Shown here one piece after another: positions 34,573-44,327 of a stretch of 64,000 bases of DNA (the stretch's first letter is position 1; the number at the start of each line of letters is the position of its first letter). The DNA is from AP-15 sp963701815 (GTDB lineage: Bacteria > Pseudomonadota > Alphaproteobacteria > ATCC43930 > CGMCC-115725). Under the pieces are notes generated by a model. That model was given only the letters and a program-made list of their open reading frames with translations. It did not search any database and was not told where the DNA came from. The stretch lies in contig CAVPBN010000050.1 in assembly GCA_963701815.1 (NCBI GenBank), positions 1 through 64,000 on the forward strand. Reading direction: 5' to 3'. A program made the translations under genes and the position numbers.

Positions 34573-35010
34573 ATTGTGCAACGGCGCGCTTAAGAAAGAG
34601 GCACGCCGATCAGGAATGCAGGCGAGCCCGGCGACGATCCCGATTTTGCAACCCCAGTATGATTTTTGGTCGGGCCGATTTTCCGGTATGCCGCCGCGGC
34701 GCGCCTCGCTGCCATAATGCCGACAAAACCGGCCGGCAATCGACGACGGCGTCGCGGTGCAGGGGCACGTCGGCGGCGGCGTCCGGCGTCCGGGCACCAG
34801 AACAGCACCTTCTCCGTCGCAGAGAGCGAGATCGGATGCATCGTCACATAGGCCCGCGTCGACCCGGTCAGGCGGCAAAAGGCGAGGGTCGACGGCAAAC
34901 CCCCTTGTCATCACCCCGTCGTTTCCTTTATCGGGCGCAGCGCAGTCGCCAACCGGCGTGCGGATCAACCGAGAACGGCACAAATCGGCGGTCGTGCTGA
35001 GGGTGCGCTG

Positions 35011-35976
35011 ATGCTGGAAATCCAACATCTGGTCAAACATTTCGGCCCCCTGGCGGCGGTCGACGACGTGTCGTTTGCGGTGCCGGGCGGCGAGGTGCTC
35101 GGCTTTCTCGGCCCGAACGGCGCCGGCAAATCGACGACGATGAAGATGATCACCGGTTTTCTCGCGCCCACCGCCGGCACAGCGATCGTCTGCGGCCATG
35201 ACATCGGCAAGGAACCGATCGCGGCCAAGCGGCATATCGGCTATTTGCCCGAGGGCGCCCCGGCCTATCCGGATATGAACGCGGCCGATTTCCTCGGCTT
35301 CGTAGCCCATATCCGCGGTTTTGGCGGCGCCGAGGCCAAGCGCCGCATCGCCCGCGTCGTCGAGATGATCAAAATCGGCGACATCCTGTATCAGCCGATC
35401 GAAACCCTGTCGAAGGGCTTCAAGCGCCGCGTCGGCGTGGCGCAGGCGCTGCTGCACGATCCCAACGTGCTGATCCTCGACGAGCCGACCGACGGGCTCG
35501 ACCCGAACCAGAAATACGAGATGCGCAACGTCATCGCGACGATGCGGCAGCAGAAGGCGATCATCATCTCCACGCATCTGCTCGAGGAGGTCGAAGCGGT
35601 GTGCAGCCGGGCGATCATCATCGCCCAGGGCCGCATCCTCGCCGACGGCACGCCGGCGCAGCTCGCCGCACGCTCGCGCCATCACAATGCCGTGCGTCTC
35701 GGCGTGGCGGGCGGCGATCCCGCGCAAATCCGTACCGAGTTGCTGCGCCTTCCCGCTGTCGCCGCGGTCGAGACGATAACCGACGGCGAGGGCGATGGGC
35801 TGATGATTTTGCCCCGCGGCGGCGAGCCGGTGGTCGGCGAGGTCGCCGATCTCGCCCGCGCCCATCGCTGGCCGGTCAATCTGCTGCGGGTCGAGCGCGG
35901 CCGGCTCGACGACGTCTTCCGCGCGGTGACCGCGTCCCGACCGGAACCCGCCGGCGCCACGCAGCCCGACCCCTGA
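35011..35976 (+). CDS. ABC transporter ATP-binding protein, GldA-like
   Basis: A 321-residue ATPase. Walker A is GPNGAGKSTTMKMI (34-47), the Q-loop region is HIGYLPEGAPAYPDM, the signature is the variant LSKGFKRRVGVAQALL, Walker B is LILDEPTDGLDP and the switch is ISTHLLEEV. The LSKGFKRR signature and the C-terminal domain of about 90 residues are typical of GldA/NatA/CcmA-like subunits paired with ABC-2 permeases. It powers the permease encoded five bases downstream. The four-gene set (ATPase, permease, GldG-like, DUF4340) occurs in many non-gliding bacteria, so the Gld name does not imply motility. Its substrate is unknown. Confidence 0.9.
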   Translation: MLEIQHLVKHFGPLAAVDDVSFAVPGGEVLGFLGPNGAGKSTTMKMITGFLAPTAGTAIVCGHDIGKEPIAAKRHIGYLPEGAPAYPDMNAADFLGFVAHIRGFGGAEAKRRIARVVEMIKIGDILYQPIETLSKGFKRRVGVAQALLHDPNVLILDEPTDGLDPNQKYEMRNVIATMRQQKAIIISTHLLEEVEAVCSRAIIIAQGRILADGTPAQLAARSRHHNAVRLGVAGGDPAQIRTELLRLPAVAAVETITDGEGDGLMILPRGGEPVVGEVADLARAHRWPVNLLRVERGRLDDVFRAVTASRPEPAGATQPDP

Positions 35977-35981
35977 CGCCG

Positions 35982-36716
35982 ATGCGCAACGTCCTGACCA
36001 TCTTTCGGCGCGAGCTCGCCGGCTATTTCACCACCCCGCTCGCCTATGTCTTCATCGTCATCTTTCTGGTCATGGCCGGGGTGCTGACCTTTTTCCTCGG
36101 CAATTTCTTCGAACGCGGGCAGGCCGATCTGCAGCCCTTCTTCGCCTTTCATCCCTGGCTCTACCTGGTGCTGATCCCGGCCCTGTCGATGCGCCTGTGG
36201 GCCGAGGAGCGCCGCAGCGGCACAATCGAGCTGTTTTTGACCCTGCCGATCCGGATGATCGAGGCGGTGCTCGGCAAATTTCTCGCCGCCTGGTGCTTCG
36301 CCGGGATCGCCCTCGTTTTGACCTTTCCGTTCTGGCTCACCGTCGCCTATCTCGGTCGGCCCGACAACGGGGTGATCCTGGCGAGCTATATCGGCAGCTG
36401 GCTGATGGCCGGCGCATTGCTGGCGATCGGCGCCTGCGTGTCGGCGCTGACCAAGAACCAGATCGTCGCCTTTGTCGTCACGGCGGCGATCGCCTTTGTC
36501 CTGACTGCCGCCGGCACGCCGGTGGTGGTCGGGCTGTTCCAAAGCTGGGCGCCGGAATGGCTGATCCACGCCGTCACCCAGACGAGCCTGCTCGGCCATT
36601 TCAACGCCATCACCCGTGGCGTCATCGATCTGCCGGATCTGGTTTATTTCCTGTCGATCATGGTCGTCGCGCTGATCGCCAATGCGATCCTGGTCGATCT
36701 CGCAAAGGCGGCTTGA
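35982..36716 (+). CDS. ABC-2 type permease, GldF-like
   Basis: A 244-residue membrane protein with about six helices. It begins MRNVLTIFRRELAGYFTTPL, the amphipathic start seen in GldF/NosY-type permeases, and has the conserved block RLWAEERRSGTIELFLTLPI, the coupling segment of ABC-2 permeases facing the ATPase. Helices follow at KFLAAWCFAGIALVLTFPF and onward. It should form the membrane pore with the adjacent GldA-like ATPase and GldG-like protein. It starts five bases after the ATPase stop and ends one base before the GldG-like start codon, so all three are cotranslated. Confidence 0.9.
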   Translation: MRNVLTIFRRELAGYFTTPLAYVFIVIFLVMAGVLTFFLGNFFERGQADLQPFFAFHPWLYLVLIPALSMRLWAEERRSGTIELFLTLPIRMIEAVLGKFLAAWCFAGIALVLTFPFWLTVAYLGRPDNGVILASYIGSWLMAGALLAIGACVSALTKNQIVAFVVTAAIAFVLTAAGTPVVVGLFQSWAPEWLIHAVTQTSLLGHFNAITRGVIDLPDLVYFLSIMVVALIANAILVDLAKAA

Positions 36717-36717
36717 G

Positions 36718-38724
36718 ATGGATCGACCCATGCCGACCCGGGGGTTCTTCGCGTCGCGAACCGCGGTGGCGGTGGCTGCGCTGGTTTGCCTCGCAGCGAT
36801 GCTGGTCGCGATCAACATCATCGCTGCTCGTTATCTGACGGCGCGGCTCGACCTGACCGCGGAGCACCTCTACACTTTGTCGCCGGGCACCCTGCGAACC
36901 TTGGCCAAGATCGACGAGCCGATCACCTTGCGCTTCTACTATTCCGCTCGGCTCGGCGATGAGGTGCCGACTTACGGCGTCTATGCCCAGCGGGTGCGCG
37001 AATTGCTCGACCAATATGTCGCCGCGGCGCACGGCAAGATCCATCTCGAAATCTACAATCCCGAGCCGTTCTCGGGCGTCGAGGACCAGGCGGTCGCCTT
37101 CGGTTTGCAGGGGGTGCCGCTCAACCGGTCCGGCGAACAGGTTTATTTCGGCCTGGCCGGCACCAACTCGACCGACGATCAGCAGGTCATCGCGTTCTTC
37201 TCGCCCGAGCGCGAGCGCTTTCTCGAATACGACCTGAGTAAACTGGTCCACAGCCTCGCCTTCCCGAAAAAGACCGTGATCGGGCTGCTGACCGCGCTGC
37301 CGCTCGAAGGCGATCCGATCGCGATGATGCAGGGCCGGCCGAGCCGGCCGATGGCGGTGATCGAACAATTGCGGCAGCTCAACACCGTCCAGCGGCTGGA
37401 ATCGGACATCGACAAGGTCCCGGCCGACATCGACGTGCTGATGCTGGTGCATCCGCAGAATTTGCCGGCGAAGACATTGTTCGCGATCGATCAGTTCGTG
37501 CTGAAGGGCGGCAAAGCGTTGATCTTTGTCGACCCCTACTCCGAACTGCAGGCGGCGCATCCGAACCGGGGCAGCCCGCAGGGCGGATCGACCGCGAGCA
37601 ATCTGCCGCTTTTGTTCAAATCCTGGGGGTTCGAAGTGTTGCCGGATAGGGTGGCCGGCGACCGCGCCGACGCCCAACGCGTCAACCTGCCGGGCGCGGC
37701 AGGGGTCAGTGGACCGCTCGACTACATCGCGTGGCTCGACCTGCACGCCGCCAACCTCAATCGCCAGGACATGATCACCGCCGATTTGAGCCATCTGACG
37801 ATGGCCACCGCCGGCATCATCGAACCGCTTGCCGGGGCCAAGACGACGATCGAGCCGCTGATCACGACCTCGGCCAATTCGACCCGGATTCCGGTCGCGA
37901 AACTGACCGGGATGCCGGATGTCGCCGGGCTGCTCGCCGGCTTCAAATCGGACGACAAGCGCTACATTCTCGCCGCGAGGGTAACCGGTACGGTGACGAC
38001 CGCGTTTCCCGACGGGCCGCCGAAGCCGGCCCCACCCGCCCCGAGCAAGCCCGGCGAGACCAAGCCCGGCGAGACCAGGCCCGGCGAGACCAAACAGGGC
38101 GCGGCCAACCCGACCCCGGCCGGCGATTGGCTCAAACGCTCGGTGCATCCGATCAATGTCGTCGTGGTTGCCGACACCGACATGCTCGATGACGGGTTGT
38201 GGATGCAGAGCCAGGACTTCTTCGGCCAGCGGGTCGTCGTCCCTCTAGCCGACAACGGCGACTTTGCAGCCGATGCGATCGAGGTCTTGGCCGGCGGCGA
38301 GGATCTGATCGGTCTGCGCAGCCGCGGCACCGCCGTCCGCCCTTTCGAGGTCGTCGACCGCATCCGGCATGCCGCCGAAGCCCGCTACAGCGCCGAGGAG
38401 CGGGCCTTGCAGGCCAATCTCAAAGGCGCCGAGGCAAAGCTGGCGAGCCTGACCGGAAAGGACCAGACCGGGACGGCGGCGACGTTGTCGCCGGCCCAGG
38501 CGCGGACGATCGACGGTATTCGCGCCGACGTGCTGCAGACCAGGCGCCAGTTGCGCAACGTGCAGGCGGCGTTGCGCAGCAACATCGCACAGATGAAAGG
38601 TTGGCTCGAATTCGTCGATATTGCGCTGGTGCCGATCGTCGTCGCCGTGGTCGCCATCGTGCTGGCGACGATCCGGCGCCGGCGGCGGCACCGGCGGATC
38701 GCCGAACCGATGCCGCCTCGTTGA
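36718..38724 (+). CDS. GldG-like ABC transporter auxiliary protein
   Basis: A 668-residue protein with one helix near the N-terminus (VAVAALVCLAAMLVAINIIAA, about 18-38) and one near the C-terminus (FVDIALVPIVVAVVAIVLAT) followed by a basic tail. Between them lies a large periplasmic region with the GldG/ABC_transp_aux block: LDLTAEHLYTLSPGTLRTL, LRFYYSARLGDE, and RALIFVD-like text at GGKALIFVDPYSELQ. A coiled-coil stretch (ERALQANLKGAEAKLASL) precedes the last helix. A linker near residue 445 has three copies of a KPGET-type repeat. It belongs to the same transcript as the ATPase and permease and probably forms part of that complex. The exact role is not established. Confidence 0.88.
   Translation: MDRPMPTRGFFASRTAVAVAALVCLAAMLVAINIIAARYLTARLDLTAEHLYTLSPGTLRTLAKIDEPITLRFYYSARLGDEVPTYGVYAQRVRELLDQYVAAAHGKIHLEIYNPEPFSGVEDQAVAFGLQGVPLNRSGEQVYFGLAGTNSTDDQQVIAFFSPERERFLEYDLSKLVHSLAFPKKTVIGLLTALPLEGDPIAMMQGRPSRPMAVIEQLRQLNTVQRLESDIDKVPADIDVLMLVHPQNLPAKTLFAIDQFVLKGGKALIFVDPYSELQAAHPNRGSPQGGSTASNLPLLFKSWGFEVLPDRVAGDRADAQRVNLPGAAGVSGPLDYIAWLDLHAANLNRQDMITADLSHLTMATAGIIEPLAGAKTTIEPLITTSANSTRIPVAKLTGMPDVAGLLAGFKSDDKRYILAARVTGTVTTAFPDGPPKPAPPAPSKPGETKPGETRPGETKQGAANPTPAGDWLKRSVHPINVVVVADTDMLDDGLWMQSQDFFGQRVVVPLADNGDFAADAIEVLAGGEDLIGLRSRGTAVRPFEVVDRIRHAAEARYSAEERALQANLKGAEAKLASLTGKDQTGTAATLSPAQARTIDGIRADVLQTRRQLRNVQAALRSNIAQMKGWLEFVDIALVPIVVAVVAIVLATIRRRRRHRRIAEPMPPR
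38047..38091. repeat. 15-bp tandem repeat (3 copies) in the GldG-like gene
   Basis: AAGCCCGGCGAGACC is repeated three times, the last with AGG in place of AAG, encoding KPGETKPGETRPGET inside a Pro-rich linker. The unit keeps the frame, so copy-number change would lengthen or shorten the linker without breaking the protein. Confidence 0.85.
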
Positions 38725-38746
38725 TCGACAGCGCGAGGTTCCCGTG

Positions 38747-39770
38747 ATGCACAAGCGCGGTCTGACCTTGCTCGCGGCGGCGACCGCGGTGATCGTCGGG
38801 CTGGCGGTTGCCGCGCTGGCGACCGGCGGCCGCCGGGGCAAGCCCCGCAACGGCGAACCAGCGGCTGTTCCCGGCGCTCGCCGCCAGGCTGGGCGAGGTT
38901 GCTTCGGTCGAACTCCGGCGCAGCGATCTGACCGCGACCTTCACCCGCCGCGGCGAGGATTGGCAGGTCGCGCAAAAGGGCGGCTATCCGGCCGACAGCA
39001 GCAAAGTGCGGCAGATCGTGCTGGCTCTCGCCGACATGACTCTCGTCGAGCCGAAGACCCGACAGGCCGACCTCTATCCGCGGCTGGAAGTGGAGGACCC
39101 GGGCAAAGGCAAGTCGAGCCTGGTGACGATCAAGGACGCATCCGGGAGCGATCTCGCCCGGTTGATCGTCGGCAAGCGACGCTACGACCGGCTCGGCGCC
39201 GGCAACGACGGCGTCTATGTCAGGCGTCCGGGCGACGCCCAGTCCTGGCTGGCGCGCGGCTCGGTCGATCTGTCGGGCGACATGGCGAGCTGGCTCGACC
39301 GGCATATCATCAACATCCCGCCCGAGCGGATCGCCAAGGTGACCCTGAGCCAGCCCGACGGCAGCACTCTGGTGTTGAGCCGCGCCAAGCCCGACGCCAC
39401 CTTTACCGCCGCCGGCGCGCCGGCGGATGCCAAATTCAAGAGCGACTCGTCACTCGGCGAGCCGGCGATGGCGCTCGAATCGCTCGACCTCGACGATGTC
39501 GCGCCGAAAGCGGCGATGCCGGTCCCGGAGAAGGGGGTGACGACGGCGTCCTTTACGACGTTCGACGGGCTGACGATTGATCTGCGGCTGTTCGATCGCG
39601 ACAAGACGAACTGGGTCGCGGTCGCCGCCGCCGGCTCGGGGAAGGCCGCGGCCGAGGCCAAGAGCATCGACGCGAAGGCGTCGGGCTGGCGCTATGCAAT
39701 CCCGTCATACAAAGCGCAGACGCTGCGGACCAAGCTCGCCGATCTGATCGGGCCGGCCAAAGGGTCGTGA
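38747..39770 (+). CDS. DUF4340 domain protein, frameshifted near the N-terminus
   Basis: DUF4340 proteins normally follow GldG in these operons and have one N-terminal helix plus a periplasmic repeat domain. Here the helix (MHKRGLTLLAAATAVIVG and onward) is read from ATG 38747, but the domain (LFPALAARLGEVASVELRR and onward) is in the +1 frame and runs to 39770. The switch lies between about 38815 and 38865. The domain is otherwise complete, about 300 residues, with DLTATFTRRGEDWQVAQKGG and VYVRRPGDAQSWLARGSVDL. Either a one-base indel is a sequence error or the protein has lost its membrane anchor. It begins 22 bases after the GldG-like stop. Confidence 0.8.
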
Positions 39771-39780
39771 TCGGCAGCCG

Positions 39781-39996
39781 ATGACACGGGACGGACCGCC
39801 GGTCGAGCGCATGCCGGCCTCGCCCTGCATCGGCATCTGCCTCGTCGACCCGTCGGACGGCCATTGCCGGGGCTGCTTGCGCAGTATTGCCGAAATCACC
39901 AAGTGGTACGGGGCGAGCGCCGCCGAAAAGCGCGCGATGCTGGCGGTGCTGGCCGAGCGCCGGCGGCTTGCCGACCCCCGATTGCCGGAGGAATGA
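39781..39996 (+). CDS. DUF1289 small cysteine-rich protein
   Basis: A 71-residue protein with the DUF1289 pattern SPCIGICLVDPSDGHCRGC: Cys16, Cys20, Cys29 and Cys32, which could bind a metal or an Fe-S cluster. It is followed by EITKWYGASAAEKRAMLAVL, the conserved helix of the family. These short proteins are common in proteobacteria and have no proven function. The gene starts 10 bases after the DUF4340 gene and overlaps the next gene (ATGATGA), so it belongs to the same transcript or a closely linked one. Confidence 0.9.
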   Translation: MTRDGPPVERMPASPCIGICLVDPSDGHCRGCLRSIAEITKWYGASAAEKRAMLAVLAERRRLADPRLPEE

Positions 39997-40358
39997 TGAC
40001 GATCTCTGGTCTGTTCGGACGGGCCCTTGGCCGGTACGTCCATGCTTCCGCGCAGTTGGCCGGGTGCCTGTTGCTGCTGGCCTGCGCCGCATCGAACGCC
40101 TCCAACAATTGGGTCAAGACCGGCGCCGACAGCGCGGCGACCCTGCACGAACTGCACGATTGCCAGCAGCAGGCCAGCGCCGTCGAGGCCAACCAGCAGG
40201 GGATCAACCAGGACATCACCGCGACCCTCGGCGGCAATTGGCAGCGCGGCAACACATTCGGTGTGATGACCCAGAATATGAACAATCAAGCCGCCAGCGC
40301 CGGCGCCCAGACACTCGACGCCTGTATGCGGGCCAAGGGCTTCGTCAGACAGGGCTGA
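39993..40358 (+). CDS. Small lipoprotein, hypothetical
   Basis: A 121-residue protein with a lipoprotein signal: hydrophobic QLAGCLLLLAC, where LLLA-Cys31 is a good lipobox. The mature part is hydrophilic and Gln/Asn/Ala-rich (LHDCQQQASAVEANQQGINQ, FGVMTQNMNNQAASAGAQ) with two further cysteines (in LHDC and LDAC) that could form a disulfide. It would sit in the inner or outer membrane facing the periplasm. The ATG at 39993 overlaps the DUF1289 stop codon. An AGG-rich site precedes it. The function is unknown; its position after DUF1289 is the only context. Confidence 0.75.
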   Translation: MMTISGLFGRALGRYVHASAQLAGCLLLLACAASNASNNWVKTGADSAATLHELHDCQQQASAVEANQQGINQDITATLGGNWQRGNTFGVMTQNMNNQAASAGAQTLDACMRAKGFVRQG

Positions 40359-40429
40359 GCCGCGGCCGTCGTCGCGGCGACCGCCGCCGGCTTCCGCCGC
40401 GCGACGGCGGCCCTCTACAGGAGACGGGT

Positions 40430-42473
40430 GTGGAAACGGTCCGGGTCGTTTGCGCGCATGATTGCCCCGACATGTGCTCGCTGTTGGCGCGGGTCGAGAA
40501 CGGCCGCGTGGTGCGCATCGACGGCGATCCGGAGCAGCCTTTCACCGCCGGCTTTGTCTGCGCCAAGGTCAACCGCGATGTCGAACTGGTCCACTCGCCC
40601 GAGCGCCTCGTCACGCCGCTGCGTCGCACCGGCGTCAAGGGCGAAGGCAGGTTCGCGCCGATAAGCTGGGACCAGGCGCTCGACGAGATTGTCGCGCGCT
40701 GGCGGGCGATCATCGCCGAAAGCGGGCCGACGGCGCTGCTCGGCTATGCCTACAGCGCGCATCAGGGCCAGATCAACCGCGGGCTCGTCAACGGGCTGTT
40801 CCACGCGCTCGGCGCCAGCCGTCTGCGCGCCGGCACGGTGTGCGACACCTGCTGCGAGACCGCCTGGGACATGACCGTCGGCCCGATCGGCGGCGCCGAT
40901 CCCGAGGCCGTCGTCGATGCCGACCTCGTCATCGCCTGGGGCGCCGATCTGGTCGCCACCAACGTGCATTTCTGGGCCAAGGTCGAGGCCGTCCGCAAAC
41001 GCGGCGTCAAGCTCGTCGTCATCGACCCGCGCCGCAGCCGCACCGCGCGCCGGGCCGATTGGCATTTGCCGATCCGCATCGGCGCCGATGCGGCGTTGGC
41101 GCTGGGCCTGATGCACATCCTGGTCAGAGACGGGCTGTGCGACCGCGAATACATCGCGCAGCACACGAAGGGCTTCGATCGCCTCGAAGCCGAAGTTCTG
41201 CCGCGCTTCGCGCCCGAGCGGGTCGCCGCGGTCACCGGGCTCACGCGCGAAGACGTCGAGCGTCTCGCGGGGCTCTACGGCCATGCCAAAGCGTCCTTTA
41301 TCCGGCTCGGCGAGGGGATGACCCGGCTGGCCCGCGGCGGCGAGGCCTTGCGTGCGGTGGCGCTGCTGCCCGGCGTGACCGGCGCCTACGGCCGCAAGGG
41401 CGGCGGCGCATTGTTGCTGACCGCGGCATCGTGCGAACTCGACTATGACGCGGTGCGCAAGCCGTCGGGACCGGCCGAAACCCGCACCGTCAATCATCTG
41501 CGCCTCGGCGAGGCCCTGCTCGAGCTGCGCGATCCGCCGCTCCGCGGCCTTCTGATCGCCGCCAACAATCCGGCGGTGACTTGCCCTGACGCCGGCAAGG
41601 TGCGCCGCGGCCTCGCCCGCGAGGACCTGTTCACGGTCGTCCACGATCCGTTTCTGTCGGTGACGGCGCGCTATGCCGATATCGTATTGCCGGCGGCGAC
41701 CTATCTCGAAACCGAGGACCTCTACCGCGCCTATGGCGCCTACTACATGCAGTATGCGCCGCGCGCGGTGCCGCCGCAGGGCGAGGCCTGGTCGAATTTC
41801 CGGCTGGCGCAGACCCTGGCCCGAAGAATGGGGCTCGGCGACCCGGTATTCGGCATGAGCCCGGGCGAGATTGCGGCAGCGATGCTGCGCGGCGCGCGCG
41901 GCGCCGCAGCCGGGCTCGATCCCGAGCGGATCGGCAAGGCCGGGCCGATCCGGCTGGCGCCGGCAGGGCGGGCAAGAGTTCCGCACGCCGTCCGGCAAGC
42001 TCGAATTCTACTCCGACCAGCTGGCCGCCGGCGGATTGCCGCCGATGCCGGATTGGCGGCCCGATCCCGAGGAGCAGCGGCAGGCGGCGCGCTGGCCATT
42101 GCGGCTGCTGACCGCCCCCGGCTATTTCCAGAGCCACACCGCCTTTTCCGGCGTCGAGTTCCTGCGCCGGCGCGAGGGGCCGCCGTGCTGCATCCTGCAC
42201 CCTGACGAGGCCGGCGCCCGCGGGCTCGCGGACGGTGAGCGGGTGCGGCTCTTCAACGACCGCGGCTCGGTCAGCTTGATCTTGCGGGTCGGCGACGAGG
42301 TCCGGCCCGGCGTCGTGCTCGTCCCCGGCCAGCGTCCCGACGGCGAAACCGGATCGGGAACGATCAACCTGCTGTGCGCCGATCGCTATACCGATCTCGG
42401 CGAGGGGGCCACCTATCAGAGCACCTGGCTCGATATCGCCGCCTGGGCGCAGCCTGGTTCAATTGATCGATAG
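40430..42473 (+). pseudogene. Molybdopterin oxidoreductase (DMSO-reductase family), one frameshift
   Basis: This encodes a full-length, about 680-residue, Mo/W-bisPGD enzyme if one frameshift near 41955-41975 is corrected. The N-terminus, from GTG 40430 after ACAGGAGACGG, has CAHDCPDMCSLL and FVCAK (Cys8, Cys12, Cys16, Cys44), binding a [4Fe-4S] cluster. Cofactor-binding blocks include VVIDPRRSRTARRADWHLPI, NNPAVTCPDAGKVRRGL and LPAATYLETEDLYRAYGAYY. A VCDTCCETAWD segment near residue 143 may hold the metal ligand. The final part, FRTPSGKLEFYS and the C-terminal barrel, is in the +1 frame to 42473. The type is anaerobic-dehydrogenase-like (COG0243); the substrate is unknown. No signal peptide is visible. 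Confidence 0.85.
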
Positions 42474-44327
42474 ATCGCTGCCGACCGAAGATTGCTCACG
42501 TCTCCGGGCGACAGACGTGCCGAACTGGTTACTGTCCGATACTCCGCGCGGGAGGTAGAGAGTTATCGTGGTGCCTTGACCCATGACGCTGGCGATGGTT
42601 ACGGTCCCGCGGGATTGCTTGACGAAACCATAGACCATGCTGAGGCCGAGGCCGGTCCCCCGGCCGGGTTCCTTGGTTGTGAAGAACGGTTCGAAGACGC
42701 GCGACAGGACAGTGGACGGTATCCCAATACCGGTGTCCGAAACAGTTACCGCCACGAAATCCCCGACAAGAGAGTCCGGCTCACCGCTCAGTTTGATATT
42801 TTTTGTGTTGATTGAAAGGGCGCCGCCGTCGGGCATGGCGTCTCGGGCGTTAACCGCAATGTTCAACAGTGCCAGACTGGTCTGGTTCAGATCGGCCTCG
42901 ACAGACCAAGTGCCGAGGCTGGGCATCATTTCCAGGCGGACATTCGAGCCCAAAGCCTGTCGCAGCAAGTCGCTCATACCCAACAAGGCCTTGTCGGTTT
43001 CAAAAATTTCCGAAAGCAGCGGCTGCCGCCTGGAGAATGTCAGCAACAATCGGATTGCCTTGGCTCCGCGCTCCGCCCCGGCAAGTGCTTTTTTTACCAA
43101 CCCGGCGCCACGACGATCGGTAATATGAACGCTCAACAATTCGAGATTTCCGATAATGATAGTGAGGATGTTGCCGAAATCGTGCGCGATCCCGCCTGTC
43201 ATCTGGCCTAAGGCGTCCATCTTCTGCGAATGGCGGAGCTGGCTTTCTATGGTGGTGCGGCGTTCTCCTTCCTCCCGCAACCGCCGAGCGGCGACGCGCC
43301 AATGGTCCAGCGCCGTCGCCTCACGGCGGGCATGCCGGGCCGCGGAAACCGCCATGAACGTCAGGGCTATCGTCGCCAGACCGAAGAAGTACCCGTAAAC
43401 CGCAAGGTGCTCGTACCAGCGCCGTAAAGCGGATACCGTGCCGATACCAAAAGCCACATAAACGGGATAGGCGTCGATTTTCTGATACGCGTAGAAGCCC
43501 TCGATCCCATCGAGGCTGGAGACGATGAGCCGCGCCTCGGAGCTGCCGCGTTCGATCGCCTGCACCAGCGCGTCGTCAGAACCGAAAAGGGGCCCGGCAT
43601 TGGACGAAGGCTCGCGGGCGAGGACGATACCGTCCTGACGAACGAGTTTTGTCGCGACGCCGTGGCGTGGCGCAATTCGTCGCCAAAATTCGGTGAAATA
43701 GGTGGGGCGGACGGAAACGACGATAACGCCGTCGAAAGATGTCGAAGCACCCTTGCGACGTTGGGCGACGTTGAAATTGACGATCCCTCTCAGGCGGCCG
43801 ACGATCGGGCAACTGACGAACGTGCCCACATCCCGTTCGCGCAGCGCTATAAAAAAATCGCGGTCGGCGGCGCTCATTGGCGTTTTCGGCAGCACGACGT
43901 TCGAACTTCGGACAATGCCGGCAGGGTCGATCAGCCAGAGCGAGTGAATCTGTGGGTATTGGCTCTGTATAGCTGTGAGGTATTGATGGATTTGTGGTGA
44001 ATTGGCGATTTCCTGCCAACTCATCCCGCAAATCCGCTCGTTGATCAGCGCAGCGACAAGCTGATGGGTCTCGAATACGTTCCGCGCATGTTGATAGAAA
44101 ACAGCGACAGTGCGCAACACCTCGTGTCTGCTCTCGCGCAGCACCGTCATGCGGTCTTGCCATGCGACGAGCGCAAACAGCAGCATTGGGACCAGCAAGG
44201 CCGCCAGCACCAGACGTCCGGATGATCGGAAGTTCGGTGTGCTCGCCGGCCCCGTCAGACCGACCCTGCGGGAATTTCCCTCGCCGGGAGCCGGACATGC
44301 CGCTGCGACCCGATGCCACCGGCGCAC
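42459..44327 (-). CDS. Sensor histidine kinase with dCACHE-type sensor domain
   Basis: A 622-residue membrane kinase. A first helix at about 38-56 (RLVLAALLVPMLLFALVAW) and a second at about 310-330 (YGYFFGLATIALTFMAVSA) enclose a periplasmic region of about 250 residues that looks like a dCACHE/PDC-like sensor (HSLWLIDPAGIVRSS, SFDGVIVVSVRPTYF). The cytoplasmic part has a linker coiled coil, the HisKA box GGIAHDFGNIL with His382, NIAVNARDAMPDGG (N box), VSDTGIGIP (G1) and GRGTGLGLSMVYG (G2). No receiver domain is fused and no response regulator gene is adjacent, so it is an orphan kinase here. Its 3' end overlaps the molybdoenzyme gene by 15 bases, tail to tail. Confidence 0.9.
   Translation of the reverse strand: MRRWHRVAAACPAPGEGNSRRVGLTGPASTPNFRSSGRLVLAALLVPMLLFALVAWQDRMTVLRESRHEVLRTVAVFYQHARNVFETHQLVAALINERICGMSWQEIANSPQIHQYLTAIQSQYPQIHSLWLIDPAGIVRSSNVVLPKTPMSAADRDFFIALRERDVGTFVSCPIVGRLRGIVNFNVAQRRKGASTSFDGVIVVSVRPTYFTEFWRRIAPRHGVATKLVRQDGIVLAREPSSNAGPLFGSDDALVQAIERGSSEARLIVSSLDGIEGFYAYQKIDAYPVYVAFGIGTVSALRRWYEHLAVYGYFFGLATIALTFMAVSAARHARREATALDHWRVAARRLREEGERRTTIESQLRHSQKMDALGQMTGGIAHDFGNILTIIIGNLELLSVHITDRRGAGLVKKALAGAERGAKAIRLLLTFSRRQPLLSEIFETDKALLGMSDLLRQALGSNVRLEMMPSLGTWSVEADLNQTSLALLNIAVNARDAMPDGGALSINTKNIKLSGEPDSLVGDFVAVTVSDTGIGIPSTVLSRVFEPFFTTKEPGRGTGLGLSMVYGFVKQSRGTVTIASVMGQGTTITLYLPRGVSDSNQFGTSVARRREQSSVGSDLSIN

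Larger units (their letters stand above)
34463..35010. other. Long intergenic region between divergent ABC genes
   Basis: These 548 bases separate the minus-strand exporter from the plus-strand Gld-like operon and should hold both promoters. I see no protein family in any frame; open frames here are Arg/Pro-rich and look accidental. Items worth noting are a short ORF with a strong ribosome site (34509-34565) and a 10-base direct repeat (34549-34572), listed separately. Confidence 0.6.

Noticed and set aside
34590..34898. A 102-codon minus-strand frame in the long gap before the GldA-like gene.
   Set aside because: It has an Arg-rich low-complexity middle and no ribosome site or family resemblance, so it is not called.
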